In this document: one piece after another, positions 33,281 through 42,208 of the stretch | Layout of the letters: each line of letters opens with the position of its first letter | How positions within the stretch are numbered: the stretch's first letter is position 1 | Assembly (NCBI RefSeq): GCF_030546695.1 | Contig: NZ_JAUOTP010000002.1 | Span: 372,001-436,000 of the forward strand | DNA length: 64,000 nt | DNA from: Sphingomonas natans | GTDB lineage: Bacteria > Pseudomonadota > Alphaproteobacteria > Sphingomonadales > Sphingomonadaceae | Direction: 5' to 3' | Position numbers and translations under genes: made by a program | The notes under the pieces: model-generated | Told to the model about the DNA's origin: nothing | The model's input: only the letters and a program-made list of their open reading frames with translations | Databases searched by the model: none

Positions 33281-34395
33281 CAGAAGGTCTCCGGAATGGG
33301 CCGCTCGCCGACGACGTTGATGCCATAACCCTCGATCGCGACGATGTTGCGATGCGCGTTCGAGAGCAGTTCGATATCGTGGACGCCGAGGTCCGCCAGG
33401 ATCTGCGCGCCGATCCCGTAGCTGCGCAGGTCCATCTCGTCGCCCCCGTCGGCGACGCGCGCGGTCGGCTCGGGCCGGTTGGCCAGCAGCACGATCACGC
33501 CGGCGCCCTCGCGGCCGATCTCGGCCATGGCGCGCTGCAGCAGCCGCTTGCGCCCGCCCTGCTGGCCCAGCATGTCATCCAGCACCGAGATGGCGTGGAC
33601 CCGGCACAGGGTCGGCTGGCCGTCGATCACGCGGCCCTTCTGCAGCACCATATGGTGCGCGCCGTCGGTCTTGTCGCGATAGGTGAGCAGCTTCCAGTCG
33701 CCGCCATAATCGGAGACGAAAGGCGCCTCCTCGATCTTCTCGACGAGATGATCGTAGCGGCGGCGATAGGCGATCAGGTCGCGGATCGTCCCGATCTTGA
33801 GCGCGTGGCGCTGCGCGAAGGCGACGAGGTCGTCGAGGCGGGACATCGTCCCGTCCTCGTTCATCACCTCGCAGATCACGCCCGAGGGATTGAGCCCCGC
33901 CAGTCGCGAGACGTCCACCGCCGCCTCGGTATGCCCGGCGCGCACCAGCACGCCGCCGGGGCGCGCGACGAGCGGAAAGACATGGCCCGGCGTCACGATC
34001 TCGTCCGGGCCGTTGCTGGCATCGGTGGCGACCGCGATCGTCCGCGCGCGATCCGCCGCCGAAATGCCGGTGGTGACGCCATGCCGCGCCTCGATCGAGA
34101 CGGTGAAGGCGGTCTCGTGGCGCGTGCCGTTGTTGCGGCTCATCAGCGGCAGCCCGAGCTGGTCGACCCGCTCCTTCGCCAGCGCGAGGCAGATCAGCCC
34201 GCGGCCGTGCTTCGCCATGAAATTGATCGCGTCGGGGGTCGCCATCTGCGCCGGGATGATGAGATCGCCCTCATTCTCGCGATCCTCGTCGTCGACGAGG
34301 ATGTACATCCGGCCGTTGCGCGCCTCGTCGATAATCTCTTCGGGCGAAGACAGGAAAGCGTGGCGCAGCCGCGCGATCTCAGCGTTTGCGGGCAT
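33280..34395 (-). CDS. ribB: 3,4-dihydroxy-2-butanone-4-phosphate synthase with degenerate GTP cyclohydrolase II domain
   Basis: Makes the four-carbon precursor of riboflavin from ribulose 5-phosphate. 371 residues. The RibB domain (1-215) is intact: [22 protein letters not shown] and [17 protein letters not shown]. The second half matches GTP cyclohydrolase II in fold, but the zinc-cysteine block is missing: [18 protein letters not shown] stands where CRCDCG-type cysteines are expected. So only the RibB activity is likely, and a true RibA must be encoded elsewhere. Overlaps ribE by 17 bases. Confidence 0.93.
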   Translation of the reverse strand: MPANAEIARLRHAFLSSPEEIIDEARNGRMYILVDDEDRENEGDLIIPAQMATPDAINFMAKHGRGLICLALAKERVDQLGLPLMSRNNGTRHETAFTVSIEARHGVTTGISAADRARTIAVATDASNGPDEIVTPGHVFPLVARPGGVLVRAGHTEAAVDVSRLAGLNPSGVICEVMNEDGTMSRLDDLVAFAQRHALKIGTIRDLIAYRRRYDHLVEKIEEAPFVSDYGGDWKLLTYRDKTDGAHHMVLQKGRVIDGQPTLCRVHAISVLDDMLGQQGGRKRLLQRAMAEIGREGAGVIVLLANRPEPTARVADGGDEMDLRSYGIGAQILADLGVHDIELLSNAHRNIVAIEGYGINVVGERPIPETF

Positions 34396-34993
34396 GGTTC
34401 AATTCCTCCATCCGGCCGAGATAGCGCGCGAGCACATCGATCTCGATGTTGAGCGCGCGGCCGGGCTGCAATGTCTCGAAAGTCGTCATCTCGGCGGTGT
34501 GCGGGATGATGTTGAGGCCGATGATCGAGCCGTCGGGCGTGTCATCGACGGTGTTGACCGTCAGCGAGATCCCGTCGAGCGCGACCGATCCCTTGGCGGC
34601 GAGATAGCCCGCCAGATCGTCGGGCACCCTGACCTTGAGCGCGATCGAGCCGCCGACCGGATCGGCGGAGACGATCATGCCCACGCCATCGACATGGCCG
34701 GTCACGATATGCCCGCCCAGCTCGTCGCCGACGCGCAAGGCGCGCTCCAGGTTGATCTTCTGGCCCTCCGCCCAGACCGCGCCGGCGGTCCGCGCGACGG
34801 TCTCGCCGCTGACGTCGACCGCGAACCAGCCCGGCCCCTTGTCGACGACCGTCAGGCAAGCGCCCGAGCAGGCGATCGACGCGCCGAGATCGATCGAGGC
34901 CGTGTCGTAACGCGTGCCGATGCGGACACGCAGATCGCCCTTTTGCTCGATCGCGTCGACCGTGCCGATGTCGGTGATGATGCCGGTGAACAT
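34379..34993 (-). CDS. ribE: Riboflavin synthase, alpha subunit
   Basis: Dismutates two lumazine molecules into riboflavin. 204 residues built of two similar beta-barrel halves: [12 protein letters not shown] starts the first and [13 protein letters not shown] the second. The conserved CLTV ([10 protein letters not shown]) and SLTVN ([10 protein letters not shown]) motifs are present. It sits between ribD (13-base gap) and ribB (overlap) on the minus strand. The archetypal enzyme of the same name in some species is called RibC. Confidence 0.95.
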   Translation of the reverse strand: MFTGIITDIGTVDAIEQKGDLRVRIGTRYDTASIDLGASIACSGACLTVVDKGPGWFAVDVSGETVARTAGAVWAEGQKINLERALRVGDELGGHIVTGHVDGVGMIVSADPVGGSIALKVRVPDDLAGYLAAKGSVALDGISLTVNTVDDTPDGSIIGLNIIPHTAEMTTFETLQPGRALNIEIDVLARYLGRMEELNHARKR

Positions 34994-35006
34994 GATTCAG
35001 CAATCT

Positions 35007-36107
35007 CTAGTGGCGGACGCGCTCGTAGACTTCGAGCCGGTCGCTGCCAAGCATCCGCCCATCGACCATCCGCCACCGTTCGTGCGCGTCCGCCAGATCG
35101 CCGAGCCCGATGTCGCCGAGCGCCGCCTTGCCCGCCCCGATCAGGATCGGCGCGCGATAGAGAAGCAGCCGATCGACGAGATCGGCGCGCAGGAACGAAG
35201 CCGCCGTTTGCGCCCCGCCCTCGACGAACAGGTGATCGACGCCGGTAAGCGAGGCGATGTCGGCGAGCGCGCCGAGGATCTCGCCTCCCCCGCGCAAGCG
35301 GGCATCCAAACTGTCTTCTCCGCGTCTCTGCGTCTCTGCGTGAACCAAATTTTCTTTCATGCGGAGACGCGGAGACGCGGAGAGAAGAGAAGAAGCGCCT
35401 CCGGCATGATCCCCGCTGTCGCGGGAATGAGTGGAAGAAAGGAGGATGCGCCGCGGGCTCCGTGCCTCCAGCCCCGCCAGCCGCACGTCGAGCCGCGGCG
35501 CATCCGCCTCCCACGTTCCACGCCCGACGAGGATCGCCTCGTGCCGGCTCCGCTCCAGATGGACATGCGCGCGCGCCGCCTCCCCGGTGATCCAGCGGCT
35601 CGATCCGTCCGCGAGCGCGATCTGCCCATCGAGCGACGTCGCCAGCTTCAGTGTCACGAGCGGCCGCCCGAGCGCGCGCCGCGTCAGGAACCCCGCCATC
35701 GCCCGCCGCGCGTGCTCGGCCAGCAGACCGGTCTCGACCACGATCCCCGCTGCGCGCAGCCGCGCAAATCCTTCGCCCGCCGTGCGCGGATCGGGATCCT
35801 CGATCGCCGCGACGACCCGCGCCGGCCCCGCCGCGATCAGACCATCGGCACAGGCCGGACCGCGCGGGCTCTCATGCGCGCAGGGCTCCAGCGTCACATA
35901 GACCGTCGCGCCTTGCGCCGCCGCGCCCGCCTGCGCCAGCGCCATCGCCTCGGCATGCGGCCGTCCACCCGGCTGGGTCCAGCCGCGCCCGACGACGCGT
36001 CCGTCCGCCACGATCACGCAGCCGACATTGGGATTGGGCGCGGTCCGCCCCCGCCCGCGCTCGGACAGCGCGAGCGCCGCGGCCATCCATCTTGCGTCGG
36101 GCGTCAA
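35007..36107 (-). CDS. ribD: Bifunctional deaminase/reductase RibD with in-frame repeat insertion
   Basis: Deaminates and then reduces the pyrimidine intermediate of riboflavin synthesis. 366 residues from TTG 36107, which overlaps the upstream stop (TTGA); ATG 36086 is the alternative. The deaminase zinc site is [11 protein letters not shown] and [18 protein letters not shown]; the reductase begins near [18 protein letters not shown]. After RRILLSST a segment of about 48 residues (HSRDSGDHA to [10 protein letters not shown]) is encoded by palindromic repeats, then normal sequence resumes at [11 protein letters not shown] and [14 protein letters not shown]. The insert falls in a variable loop, so the enzyme may still work. 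Confidence 0.93.
   Translation of the reverse strand: MTPDARWMAAALALSERGRGRTAPNPNVGCVIVADGRVVGRGWTQPGGRPHAEAMALAQAGAAAQGATVYVTLEPCAHESPRGPACADGLIAAGPARVVAAIEDPDPRTAGEGFARLRAAGIVVETGLLAEHARRAMAGFLTRRALGRPLVTLKLATSLDGQIALADGSSRWITGEAARAHVHLERSRHEAILVGRGTWEADAPRLDVRLAGLEARSPRRILLSSTHSRDSGDHAGGASSLLSASPRLRMKENLVHAETQRRGEDSLDARLRGGGEILGALADIASLTGVDHLFVEGGAQTAASFLRADLVDRLLLYRAPILIGAGKAALGDIGLGDLADAHERWRMVDGRMLGSDRLEVYERVRH
35288..35431. repeat. Nested palindromic repeats inside ribD
   Basis: Outer halves CCCCGCGCAAGCGGGCATCC (from 35288) and GATCCCCGCTGTCGCGGGAA (to 35431) flank an inner inverted repeat with arms 35315-35344 and 35359-35388 (core CTCCGCGTCTCTGCGTCTCT against its mirror). Total length is near 144 bases, a multiple of three, and all of it is read through in the ribD frame. 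Confidence 0.85.
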
Positions 36108-36433
36108 AGCCCCCAGCGGGTCATCGCATCGTCGACCTTCTGGAACTGGCGACGCTTCTCGGCCTTGTAGGTATCGACCACCTTCTGATCGATCTTCTGC
36201 TGCTTGATAATCTCCGCATCGGTGCGGTTCGCGGACCAGTCCGCCGCGTAGATCGTCGAGGCGCCGGGCAGCACGCCGTGGCGCGATTCGAGGACGAAGC
36301 CGGTGATGATGATCGATGTCATCCCCACCGCCATCGCGCCGAACACCAGCTTGTGGCGCCGGCCCACGGAGAAAAGGCCGCGCAGATCGGCAAGCAGCTC
36401 TTTCGGCGGCGCAGGACGAGGAAAATAACCCAT
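36104..36433 (-). CDS. Small membrane protein at the head of the rib operon
   Basis: 109 residues from ATG 36433 (MGYFPRPAPPKELLADLRGL). One membrane helix at about residues 30-50 (LVFGAMAVGMTSIIITGFVL), then a soluble tail of about 60 residues with a charged helix (EIIKQQKIDQKVVDTYKAEK). N-in topology is likely. Its stop overlaps the ribD TTG start. A conserved sphingomonad hypothetical as far as I can judge; no link to flavin chemistry can be read from the sequence. Confidence 0.75.
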   Translation of the reverse strand: MGYFPRPAPPKELLADLRGLFSVGRRHKLVFGAMAVGMTSIIITGFVLESRHGVLPGASTIYAADWSANRTDAEIIKQQKIDQKVVDTYKAEKRRQFQKVDDAMTRWGL

Positions 36434-36478
36434 GCGCGCCAAGATAAGCGGTTGGCAGCGCAGATGCCAGCCCGCGCA

Positions 36479-36608
36479 GATCCTCCCCGGCACGGGGAGG
36501 GGGACCATGCGCAGCATGGTGGACGGGGCTCCGCACCAGCGCAGCGCCCAGCTGAGCTCCCCCTCCACCAGCCGATGGCTGGTCCCCCTCCCCTTGCAGG
36601 GGAGGATC
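36479..36608. repeat. Palindromic repeat, family D (full copy)
   Basis: Arms GATCCTCCCCGGCACGGGGA and CCCCTTGCAGGGGAGGATC bracket two smaller inverted pairs: ACCATGCGCAGCATGGTGGA and CACCAGCCGATGGCTGGT. It abuts the gltX stop codon and separates gltX from the rib operon, where it could end or weaken gltX transcription. A half copy is at 21707-21760. Confidence 0.85.
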
Positions 36609-37945
36609 TACCGGCTCGCCGCCCTCAGCCGTTCGACAGCCAAAGCCTTGCCGATGAGCGGCAGAAGCGCCTTCATGTCCGGGCCGTGATCCTGCCCGGT
36701 CAGCGCCTGACGCAAAGGCAGGAACAGCGCCTTGCCCTTGCGCCCGCTGCCGGCCTTGAGCGCGCCGGTCAGCGCCGACCAGACGTCAACATCCCACTCC
36801 AGCGATGCGGCGACCTTTGCCGCCTCTGCCAGGAAATCACGATCCTCATCGCCGAACGCCGGCGCCTCGATCGCGCCCGACAGCACCGCCAGCCAGTCGC
36901 CCGCCTCGGCGACGGTCGAAAGGTTGGGCGCGATTGCCGCCCACTCCGCCGCCCCGATCCCCGCCGGCAGCCGGTCCGCCACCGCCGCGAACGGCATCAG
37001 GTGGATCGTCCGCGCATTGAGCCCGGCCAGCTCGTCGAGATCGAACCGCGCCGGCGCCCGCCCGAATCGCGCAAAGTCGATTCCCTCGATCAGAGCCGCC
37101 ATGTCCGCCACCGGCTCGACCGGATCGCTCGTCCCGATCTTGGCCAGCAAGGCTGCCAGCGCCAGCGGCTCGATCCCGCTCTCGCGCAGCGCATCCGCCC
37201 CCAAAGCGCCCAGTCGCTTGGAAAGCTTGCCCTCGCTCCCCGTCAGCAAGGCCTCGTGCGCAAAGGTCGGCGGCGTCGCTCCAAGGGCTGCGAACATCTG
37301 CAGCTGCAGCCCGGTATTGGTGACATGGTCCTCGCCGCGCACAACGTGCGTCACGCCCATCTCGATATCGTCGATCACGCTCGGCAGCATGTAGAGCCAG
37401 CTGCCATCCTCGCGGCGGATCACCGGATCGGACTGCAGCTTCGGATCGATCCGTTGCTCGCCGCGGACCAGATCCTCCCACACGATCGGCGCGTCATGAT
37501 CGAGCTTGAAGCGCCAGTGCGGCCGCAGCCCGTCCGCCTCCAGCGCCGCGCGCTCCGCATCGCCCAGCGCCAGCGCGGCGCGATCGTAGATCGGCGGCAG
37601 TCCGCGCCCGGCGAGGATCTTGCGCTTCAGGTCCAGCTCCTGCGCACTCTCATAGGCCGGATAGACGCGCCCCGCCGCGCGCAGCCTATCGAACTCGCGC
37701 CCGTAGAGCGCGAACCGATCCGACTGGCGCACCTCGTCATCGGGTACGAGCCCCAGCCAGGCGAGATCGGCGCGGATCGCTTCGGCATTTTCCTCGGTCG
37801 ATCGTTCGGCATCGGTATCGTCGAGCCGCAGCAGGAAGCAGCCCGCATTCTTGCGCGCCCACAGCCAATTGTGGAGCGCGACGCGGATATTGCCGACGTG
37901 AAGGCGGCCCGTCGGCGACGGGGCGAAGCGGGTGGTGATGCTCAT
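36608..37945 (-). CDS. gltX: Glutamyl-tRNA synthetase
   Basis: Charges tRNA-Glu, and possibly tRNA-Gln, in translation. 445 residues, class I synthetase. The HIGH-type signature is PSPTGRLHVGNIR near residue 10 and the KMSKS-type loop is EGKLSKRLGA near 235. The C-terminal anticodon-binding domain is helical. Alphaproteobacteria commonly have two GltX paralogues; this is one of the shorter forms. It follows the acyltransferase gene with a gap of one base. Confidence 0.95.
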   Translation of the reverse strand: MSITTRFAPSPTGRLHVGNIRVALHNWLWARKNAGCFLLRLDDTDAERSTEENAEAIRADLAWLGLVPDDEVRQSDRFALYGREFDRLRAAGRVYPAYESAQELDLKRKILAGRGLPPIYDRAALALGDAERAALEADGLRPHWRFKLDHDAPIVWEDLVRGEQRIDPKLQSDPVIRREDGSWLYMLPSVIDDIEMGVTHVVRGEDHVTNTGLQLQMFAALGATPPTFAHEALLTGSEGKLSKRLGALGADALRESGIEPLALAALLAKIGTSDPVEPVADMAALIEGIDFARFGRAPARFDLDELAGLNARTIHLMPFAAVADRLPAGIGAAEWAAIAPNLSTVAEAGDWLAVLSGAIEAPAFGDEDRDFLAEAAKVAASLEWDVDVWSALTGALKAGSGRKGKALFLPLRQALTGQDHGPDMKALLPLIGKALAVERLRAASR

Positions 37946-37946
37946 A

Positions 37947-39077
37947 TCAGGCCGGCGTGCCGGAGGTGCGCGCCGTCTGGCTCGATGCGCCGGCGCCGAG
38001 CAGGCGGCGCAGCGTGTCGGTCGCGGGGCGCAGCAGTCGCGCGATCGGCGGCTCGATCTTCGCCGCGACGACCCAGGCGAGGGCGAGCATGAGGCCGAGC
38101 ACGAGGATCGGCAGCAGAATCGCGGGCAATCCGGGCAGCGCCCCGCCGATCCGCGCGATCAGGCCCACGCCGATCGCGCTGTGCATCAGATAGAAAGGGT
38201 AGCTGACGAAGCCGAGCCACAGCACCCACTTCGCCTCCAGCGCGCGCTGGAGCAGCCCGACATGCTGGACGGCGGCGAACAGGATCAGCCCGGCGAAGAG
38301 CGCGGCGCGCGACGATTTTTCCATGCCGCCCGGTAGCACCGTCGTGCACGCCGAACACAGCCCGATCGCCACCGCCATCCAGAACAGCCCTTTGTCGCTG
38401 TGCACGCGTGCCTTGAGGAACAAGGCGCCGCTCGCGAACCAGCCGAAATTCTGCAGGCCCGCATGATAGAGCAATTTTATCGCCGGGGCCGCCCAGGCAA
38501 GGTGCAGCTGGATCGCGATCGGCGTGACGATCAGGCTGAACGCGTACAGCAGCAGCAGCCCGGCGATCGATCGCGCCCAGCCCAATGGGAAGAACATCAG
38601 CCCAATCACGACATAGAAGAGCGCCTCGACATAGAGCGACCAGAAGGCGCCATCCAGCGAGCGCGCCGGCAGCGCGAAATAGTGGAAATAGAAAGGGTTG
38701 GTCAGCGTCAGCCCCGGCAGCAGATCCACCGGCCGGGGATCGCCCCCCGGCATCGCATCGCCCATCGGCAGCCGGCACGCATAGATGACGAGCGAGGCGA
38801 CGAGCATGCCGGGAAACAGCCGGACCCAGCGCCGCAGCGCGAAATCGACGAAGCCCGTGCAGCGCTCCAGCGTCAGGAAAATCACATAGCCCGAGATCAG
38901 GAAGAACAGGTTCACCCCCGCCCAGCCGTAACGGACCCCCGGCCACCATTCGAACGCCCGGTCATAGGGCAGGTGCATGTGATAGATCGGCCCCAGATAA
39001 TGCCAGGCGGCCGTCATCAGGATCGCGATGCCCCTCAGGCCATCGAGATAGCCGATCCGCTCCTGTCCCTTGTGCAT
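37947..39077 (-). CDS. Acyltransferase 3 family membrane protein (OafA-type)
   Basis: Integral-membrane O-acyltransferase that moves acetyl or similar groups to cell-surface sugars. 376 residues with about ten helices. The family start is clear: RIGYLDGLRGIAILMTAAWH (catalytic His at its end), followed by GWAGVNLFFLISGYVIFLTL. The acceptor is unknown; LPS O-antigen or exopolysaccharide is the usual target. It precedes gltX on the same strand. Confidence 0.9.
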   Translation of the reverse strand: MHKGQERIGYLDGLRGIAILMTAAWHYLGPIYHMHLPYDRAFEWWPGVRYGWAGVNLFFLISGYVIFLTLERCTGFVDFALRRWVRLFPGMLVASLVIYACRLPMGDAMPGGDPRPVDLLPGLTLTNPFYFHYFALPARSLDGAFWSLYVEALFYVVIGLMFFPLGWARSIAGLLLLYAFSLIVTPIAIQLHLAWAAPAIKLLYHAGLQNFGWFASGALFLKARVHSDKGLFWMAVAIGLCSACTTVLPGGMEKSSRAALFAGLILFAAVQHVGLLQRALEAKWVLWLGFVSYPFYLMHSAIGVGLIARIGGALPGLPAILLPILVLGLMLALAWVVAAKIEPPIARLLRPATDTLRRLLGAGASSQTARTSGTPA

Positions 39078-39154
39078 TCCGCCCCGTCGCCCTCGCAGGC
39101 CGCGGCCTTACCAGCGCGCCTGCCTGCTTGCCACCCGCCGCATGATCGTCCGGA

Positions 39155-39784
39155 TCAGGCCGGCCTCGCCTTGAACAGGGCCAGGCCGAAGCCGACGAAG
39201 ATCAGCCCCGTCAGCCGGTTGAACCCCCGCTTGATCGCCGGACAGCTCAGATACCGGGACAGCGAACGCCCGCCGAAGGCATAGACCGCATACCAGAAGC
39301 TCTCGACGACCGCGAAGGTCGCGACCAGGATCGCGAATTGCGGGACCTGCGGCGCGGCCGGCGTGACGAACTGGGGCAGGAAGGCCGCCGCGAACAGGAT
39401 CAGCTTGGGATTGCTGATTCCGATCGCGAATCCGCCCCGGAAGATGGCCGCCGCCGATACGCTCGGCCGAAGCGGTGCGCTCTCGACATCCAGCGGCGCG
39501 ACCTCGCTGCGCCACGCCTTGATGCCGAGGAAGATCAGATAGGCCATGCCCGCGTAGCGTAGCACCGTGAACGCGCCGGGCACGGCCAGCAGCAACGTCG
39601 CCAGCCCCGCCGCCGATGCCGCGAGCACGGTCACGACCGCCGTCAGGCACCCGGCCATCGCCGCGACGCTGCGCTTCATCCCCATCTCGACGCTGCGCGA
39701 CAGGATGTGGAGCATGTTCGGGCCGGGCGTCCCCGACAGCAACACGACCGCGACCACGAACAGCCACCACGTATGGAGCGTCAT
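39155..39784 (-). CDS. LysE/RhtB family amino acid exporter
   Basis: Inner-membrane exporter of amino acids or their lactones. 209 residues, six helices. The LysE signature SGTPGPNMLHILSRSVEMG lies near residue 20 and the FLGIKAWRS stretch near 70; GISNPKLILFAAAFLPQF near 125 is also typical. Single gene between the acyltransferase and DUF2306 genes, all on the minus strand. Substrate not inferable; homoserine, threonine and lysine are possibilities. Confidence 0.9.
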   Translation of the reverse strand: MTLHTWWLFVVAVVLLSGTPGPNMLHILSRSVEMGMKRSVAAMAGCLTAVVTVLAASAAGLATLLLAVPGAFTVLRYAGMAYLIFLGIKAWRSEVAPLDVESAPLRPSVSAAAIFRGGFAIGISNPKLILFAAAFLPQFVTPAAPQVPQFAILVATFAVVESFWYAVYAFGGRSLSRYLSCPAIKRGFNRLTGLIFVGFGLALFKARPA

Positions 39785-39796
39785 CCCGATCCCCCT

Positions 39797-40306
39797 TCAC
39801 CCGAACAGCCACAGCCCCAGCATAAGCCCCGGCAGGAAGGCGAACAGTCCCGCCAGCACGGTGCTGCCATAGACGATCGTCATGCCGCGAACATGCCCCG
39901 CGATCCGGCCCCGGCGCGCGGACCGGATCGCGCGCGGCACGCCGATCACGACCATCAACGACAATATATGGATAGGTCCCAGATGTCCGAGCATGCCGGT
40001 CAGCCCGAAGCTGGTCAGCGCCGCGAGCATCATCAGCACCGCCCACAGCCTGCCGAGCCGCTTGTGCAGCCGATCGCCCTTGCGCCGCAGCAGCACCCAC
40101 GCGCCGAGCGGGATGGCGGGGATCGCCGTGGCGAGATGGAGCGGCAGCCAGAGCGTCGCGATATCCGTTGTCGGCGACCCGAGCGCGAAATGGCGGGCGG
40201 CGGCCGATATCAGCAGCAGGCTGACAAGCCCGGCGCCGAGCGCGATGAGCCGGCGCGGCGTGGTCGGGATCGTGGGGTAAGGCATCGGTGCGACGAGGCT
40301 GGTCAT
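39797..40306 (-). CDS. DUF2306 membrane protein
   Basis: 169 residues from ATG 40306, four predicted helices (IALGAGLVSLLLISAAA, LWLPLHLATAIPAIPLGAWV, LWAVLMMLAALTSFGLTG and LAGLFAFLPGLMLGLWLFG). The middle part with LHKRLGRLWAV and LGHLGPIHILS is typical of DUF2306. Function unknown. It lies head to head with a LytTR-type regulator gene, which probably controls it. Followed 12 bases later by the LysE gene. Confidence 0.85.
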   Translation of the reverse strand: MTSLVAPMPYPTIPTTPRRLIALGAGLVSLLLISAAARHFALGSPTTDIATLWLPLHLATAIPAIPLGAWVLLRRKGDRLHKRLGRLWAVLMMLAALTSFGLTGMLGHLGPIHILSLMVVIGVPRAIRSARRGRIAGHVRGMTIVYGSTVLAGLFAFLPGLMLGLWLFG

Positions 40307-40430
40307 GACGGGGCTCCTTGATCGCCCCGTCCTGATCGATCCCGCCTCGTCCTCAACCGCGTCTGCGTCGATCGGGCTTCGCCCTTCGCGGGCCAGGCAG
40401 ATGTACAATTCGCGAAGCGCCGATGGTACG

Positions 40431-41204
40431 ATGTCTGAGATGGCGAGCGTGCGCGACATTTCTGCCGAACTGCTGGTCATGGCCGGGCTGGGGCTCGTTC
40501 TCGGCCTGCTCGGCCCGTTCGGGACCTTCGCGATGCCCGTCGCCGCGCGCGTTGGCATGTGGCTGGTGATGGCGATCGGCGGCTATGCCTGCTTCCGCCC
40601 CGTGATCGGCGCGGGCCGGTCGCTCGCGGAGCAGGCGCATCTGCCGCTGGCGCTCGCCATCGCTCTGGCCTGCATCGTCGCGGCGGTCCCAGTGACGCTG
40701 ATGGTCGCCGTTCTGTTCGGTCAGGGCCTGGAGCCTGCCGCGCTCACGGAAAGCTACCCGTACGTCCTGCTCGTCGGGGGGCTGGCGACCGCGATCCAGT
40801 TCCTCCTCTTCGCCCGCACGCCTGCACCCGCCTCGTACGCCCCGCCCATCTCCCTCGCGGCGCCTACCGAACCTGCTCCGCTCCCCGCCGCGCCGCCCGC
40901 CTTCCTCGATCGCCTCCCGCCCCATCTCTGCCGCGACCTGCTCTGCCTGGAGATGGAGGACCATTATGTCCGCGCGCACACCACGCTCGGCTCGACGCTC
41001 ATCCTGATGCGGATGCGCGACGCGGTGACCGAGGTTGGCGGGGTCGAGGGCGAGCGCGTCCACCGCAGCTGGTGGGTCGCGCGCACGGCCGTCGCGGCGA
41101 CGCTGCGGCGCGAGCGCGCGACGCTGCTGACCCTCTCCAACGGGCTCGAAGTTCCCGTCGCGCGCGACAGCGTCGCGCTCCTCCGATCGCGCGGCTGGCT
41201 GTAA
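40431..41204 (+). CDS. Membrane-bound LytTR transcription regulator
   Basis: 257 residues from ATG 40431 (MSEMASVRD). Four helices in residues 10-140 (LLVMAGLGLVLGLLGPFGTF and others) are followed by a proline/alanine linker and a LytTR DNA-binding domain at about 160-257: LLCLEMEDHYVRAHTTLGST, then RMRDAVTEV and GERVHRSWWVARTAVA. There is no receiver domain, so the membrane part probably senses the signal. It is divergent from DUF2306, its likely target. LytTR sites are loose direct repeats; I could not fix one in the 124-base gap. Confidence 0.88.
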   Translation: MSEMASVRDISAELLVMAGLGLVLGLLGPFGTFAMPVAARVGMWLVMAIGGYACFRPVIGAGRSLAEQAHLPLALAIALACIVAAVPVTLMVAVLFGQGLEPAALTESYPYVLLVGGLATAIQFLLFARTPAPASYAPPISLAAPTEPAPLPAAPPAFLDRLPPHLCRDLLCLEMEDHYVRAHTTLGSTLILMRMRDAVTEVGGVEGERVHRSWWVARTAVAATLRRERATLLTLSNGLEVPVARDSVALLRSRGWL

Positions 41205-41209
41205 CGAGA

Positions 41210-41237
41210 TTGCCAAACGGCGCCTCGCGACTATGAG
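41210..41237 (+). promoter_or_regulatory. Candidate housekeeping promoter for prs
   Basis: TTGCCA at 41210-41215, a 16-base spacer and TATGAG at 41232-41237; transcription would start about 20 bases before ATG 41265. Both boxes are partial matches to the sigma-70 consensus. Confidence 0.35.
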
Positions 41238-41264
41238 CGGCCGCAAGTTTCAGGGGCACGCGGC

Positions 41265-42200
41265 ATGAAGTTGATGACCGGCAACGCGAACCGGCCGCTT
41301 GCGCGGGCGATCGCCGACTATCTCGAAAACCCGCTGACCGAAGCCTCGGTCCGTCGCTTCGCCGACGAGGAGGTGTTCGTCGAGATCCACGAGAATGTCC
41401 GCGGCGAGGACGTGTTCGTGATCCAGTCGACCGGCTATCCGGCCAACGACAATCTCATGGAATTGCTGATCTGCATCGATGCGCTGCGCCGCGCCTCGGC
41501 CCGCCGCATCACCGCCGTCGTCCCCTATTTCGGCTATGCCCGCCAGGATCGGAAGCCCGGCCCCCGCACGCCGATTTCGGCCAAGCTCGTCGCCAATCTG
41601 ATCACCGCCGCCGGCGCCAACCGCGTCCTCTCGGTCGATCTCCACGCCGGCCAGATTCAGGGCTTCTTCGATATCCCGACCGACAATCTCTATGCCGCGC
41701 CGGTCATGTCCGAGGATATCAAGGCGCGCTTCGGCGACCGGAACCTGATGGTCGTCTCGCCCGACGTCGGCGGCGTCGTCCGCGCCCGCGCGCTCGCCAA
41801 GCGCCTCAACAATGCGCCCCTGGCGATCGTCGACAAGCGCCGCGAGCGCGCCGGCGAGAGCGAGGTCATGAACATCATCGGCGACGTCTCGGGCCGCTTC
41901 TGCGTCCTGATCGACGACATCGTCGATTCGGCGGGCACGCTCTGCAACGCCGCCGCCGCGCTGCGCGATGCGGGCGCGGAGGATGTCGTCGCTTATGTCA
42001 GCCACGGCGTCCTGTCGGGCGGCGCGGTCGCGCGGGTCGAGGGATCGGCGCTGCGCGAACTCGTCATCACCGATACGATCGCGCCCAACGAGGCGGTCGC
42101 CGGCGCGAAGAAGATCCGCGTCAACTCGATCGCGCCCCTGCTCGCCGAGGCGATCCGTCGCATCGCCGATGAAAGCTCTGTCTCCTCGCTCTTCGACTGA
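41265..42200 (+). CDS. prs: Ribose-phosphate pyrophosphokinase
   Basis: Makes PRPP from ribose 5-phosphate and ATP for purine, pyrimidine, histidine and NAD synthesis. 311 residues. Seen: [20 protein letters not shown] near residue 30, the ATP loop [20 protein letters not shown] near 95, the flexible-loop metal site [13 protein letters not shown] near 128 and the PRPP-binding [13 protein letters not shown] near 213. Stands alone; the PEP-CTERM gene converges after 8 bases. Confidence 0.97.
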   Translation: MKLMTGNANRPLARAIADYLENPLTEASVRRFADEEVFVEIHENVRGEDVFVIQSTGYPANDNLMELLICIDALRRASARRITAVVPYFGYARQDRKPGPRTPISAKLVANLITAAGANRVLSVDLHAGQIQGFFDIPTDNLYAAPVMSEDIKARFGDRNLMVVSPDVGGVVRARALAKRLNNAPLAIVDKRRERAGESEVMNIIGDVSGRFCVLIDDIVDSAGTLCNAAAALRDAGAEDVVAYVSHGVLSGGAVARVEGSALRELVITDTIAPNEAVAGAKKIRVNSIAPLLAEAIRRIADESSVSSLFD

Positions 42201-42208
42201 GCGCGGCG

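Noticed and set aside
36434-36607. FMN riboswitch before the rib operon
   Set aside because: The region is filled by repeat family D; none of the conserved FMN-element boxes is seen.
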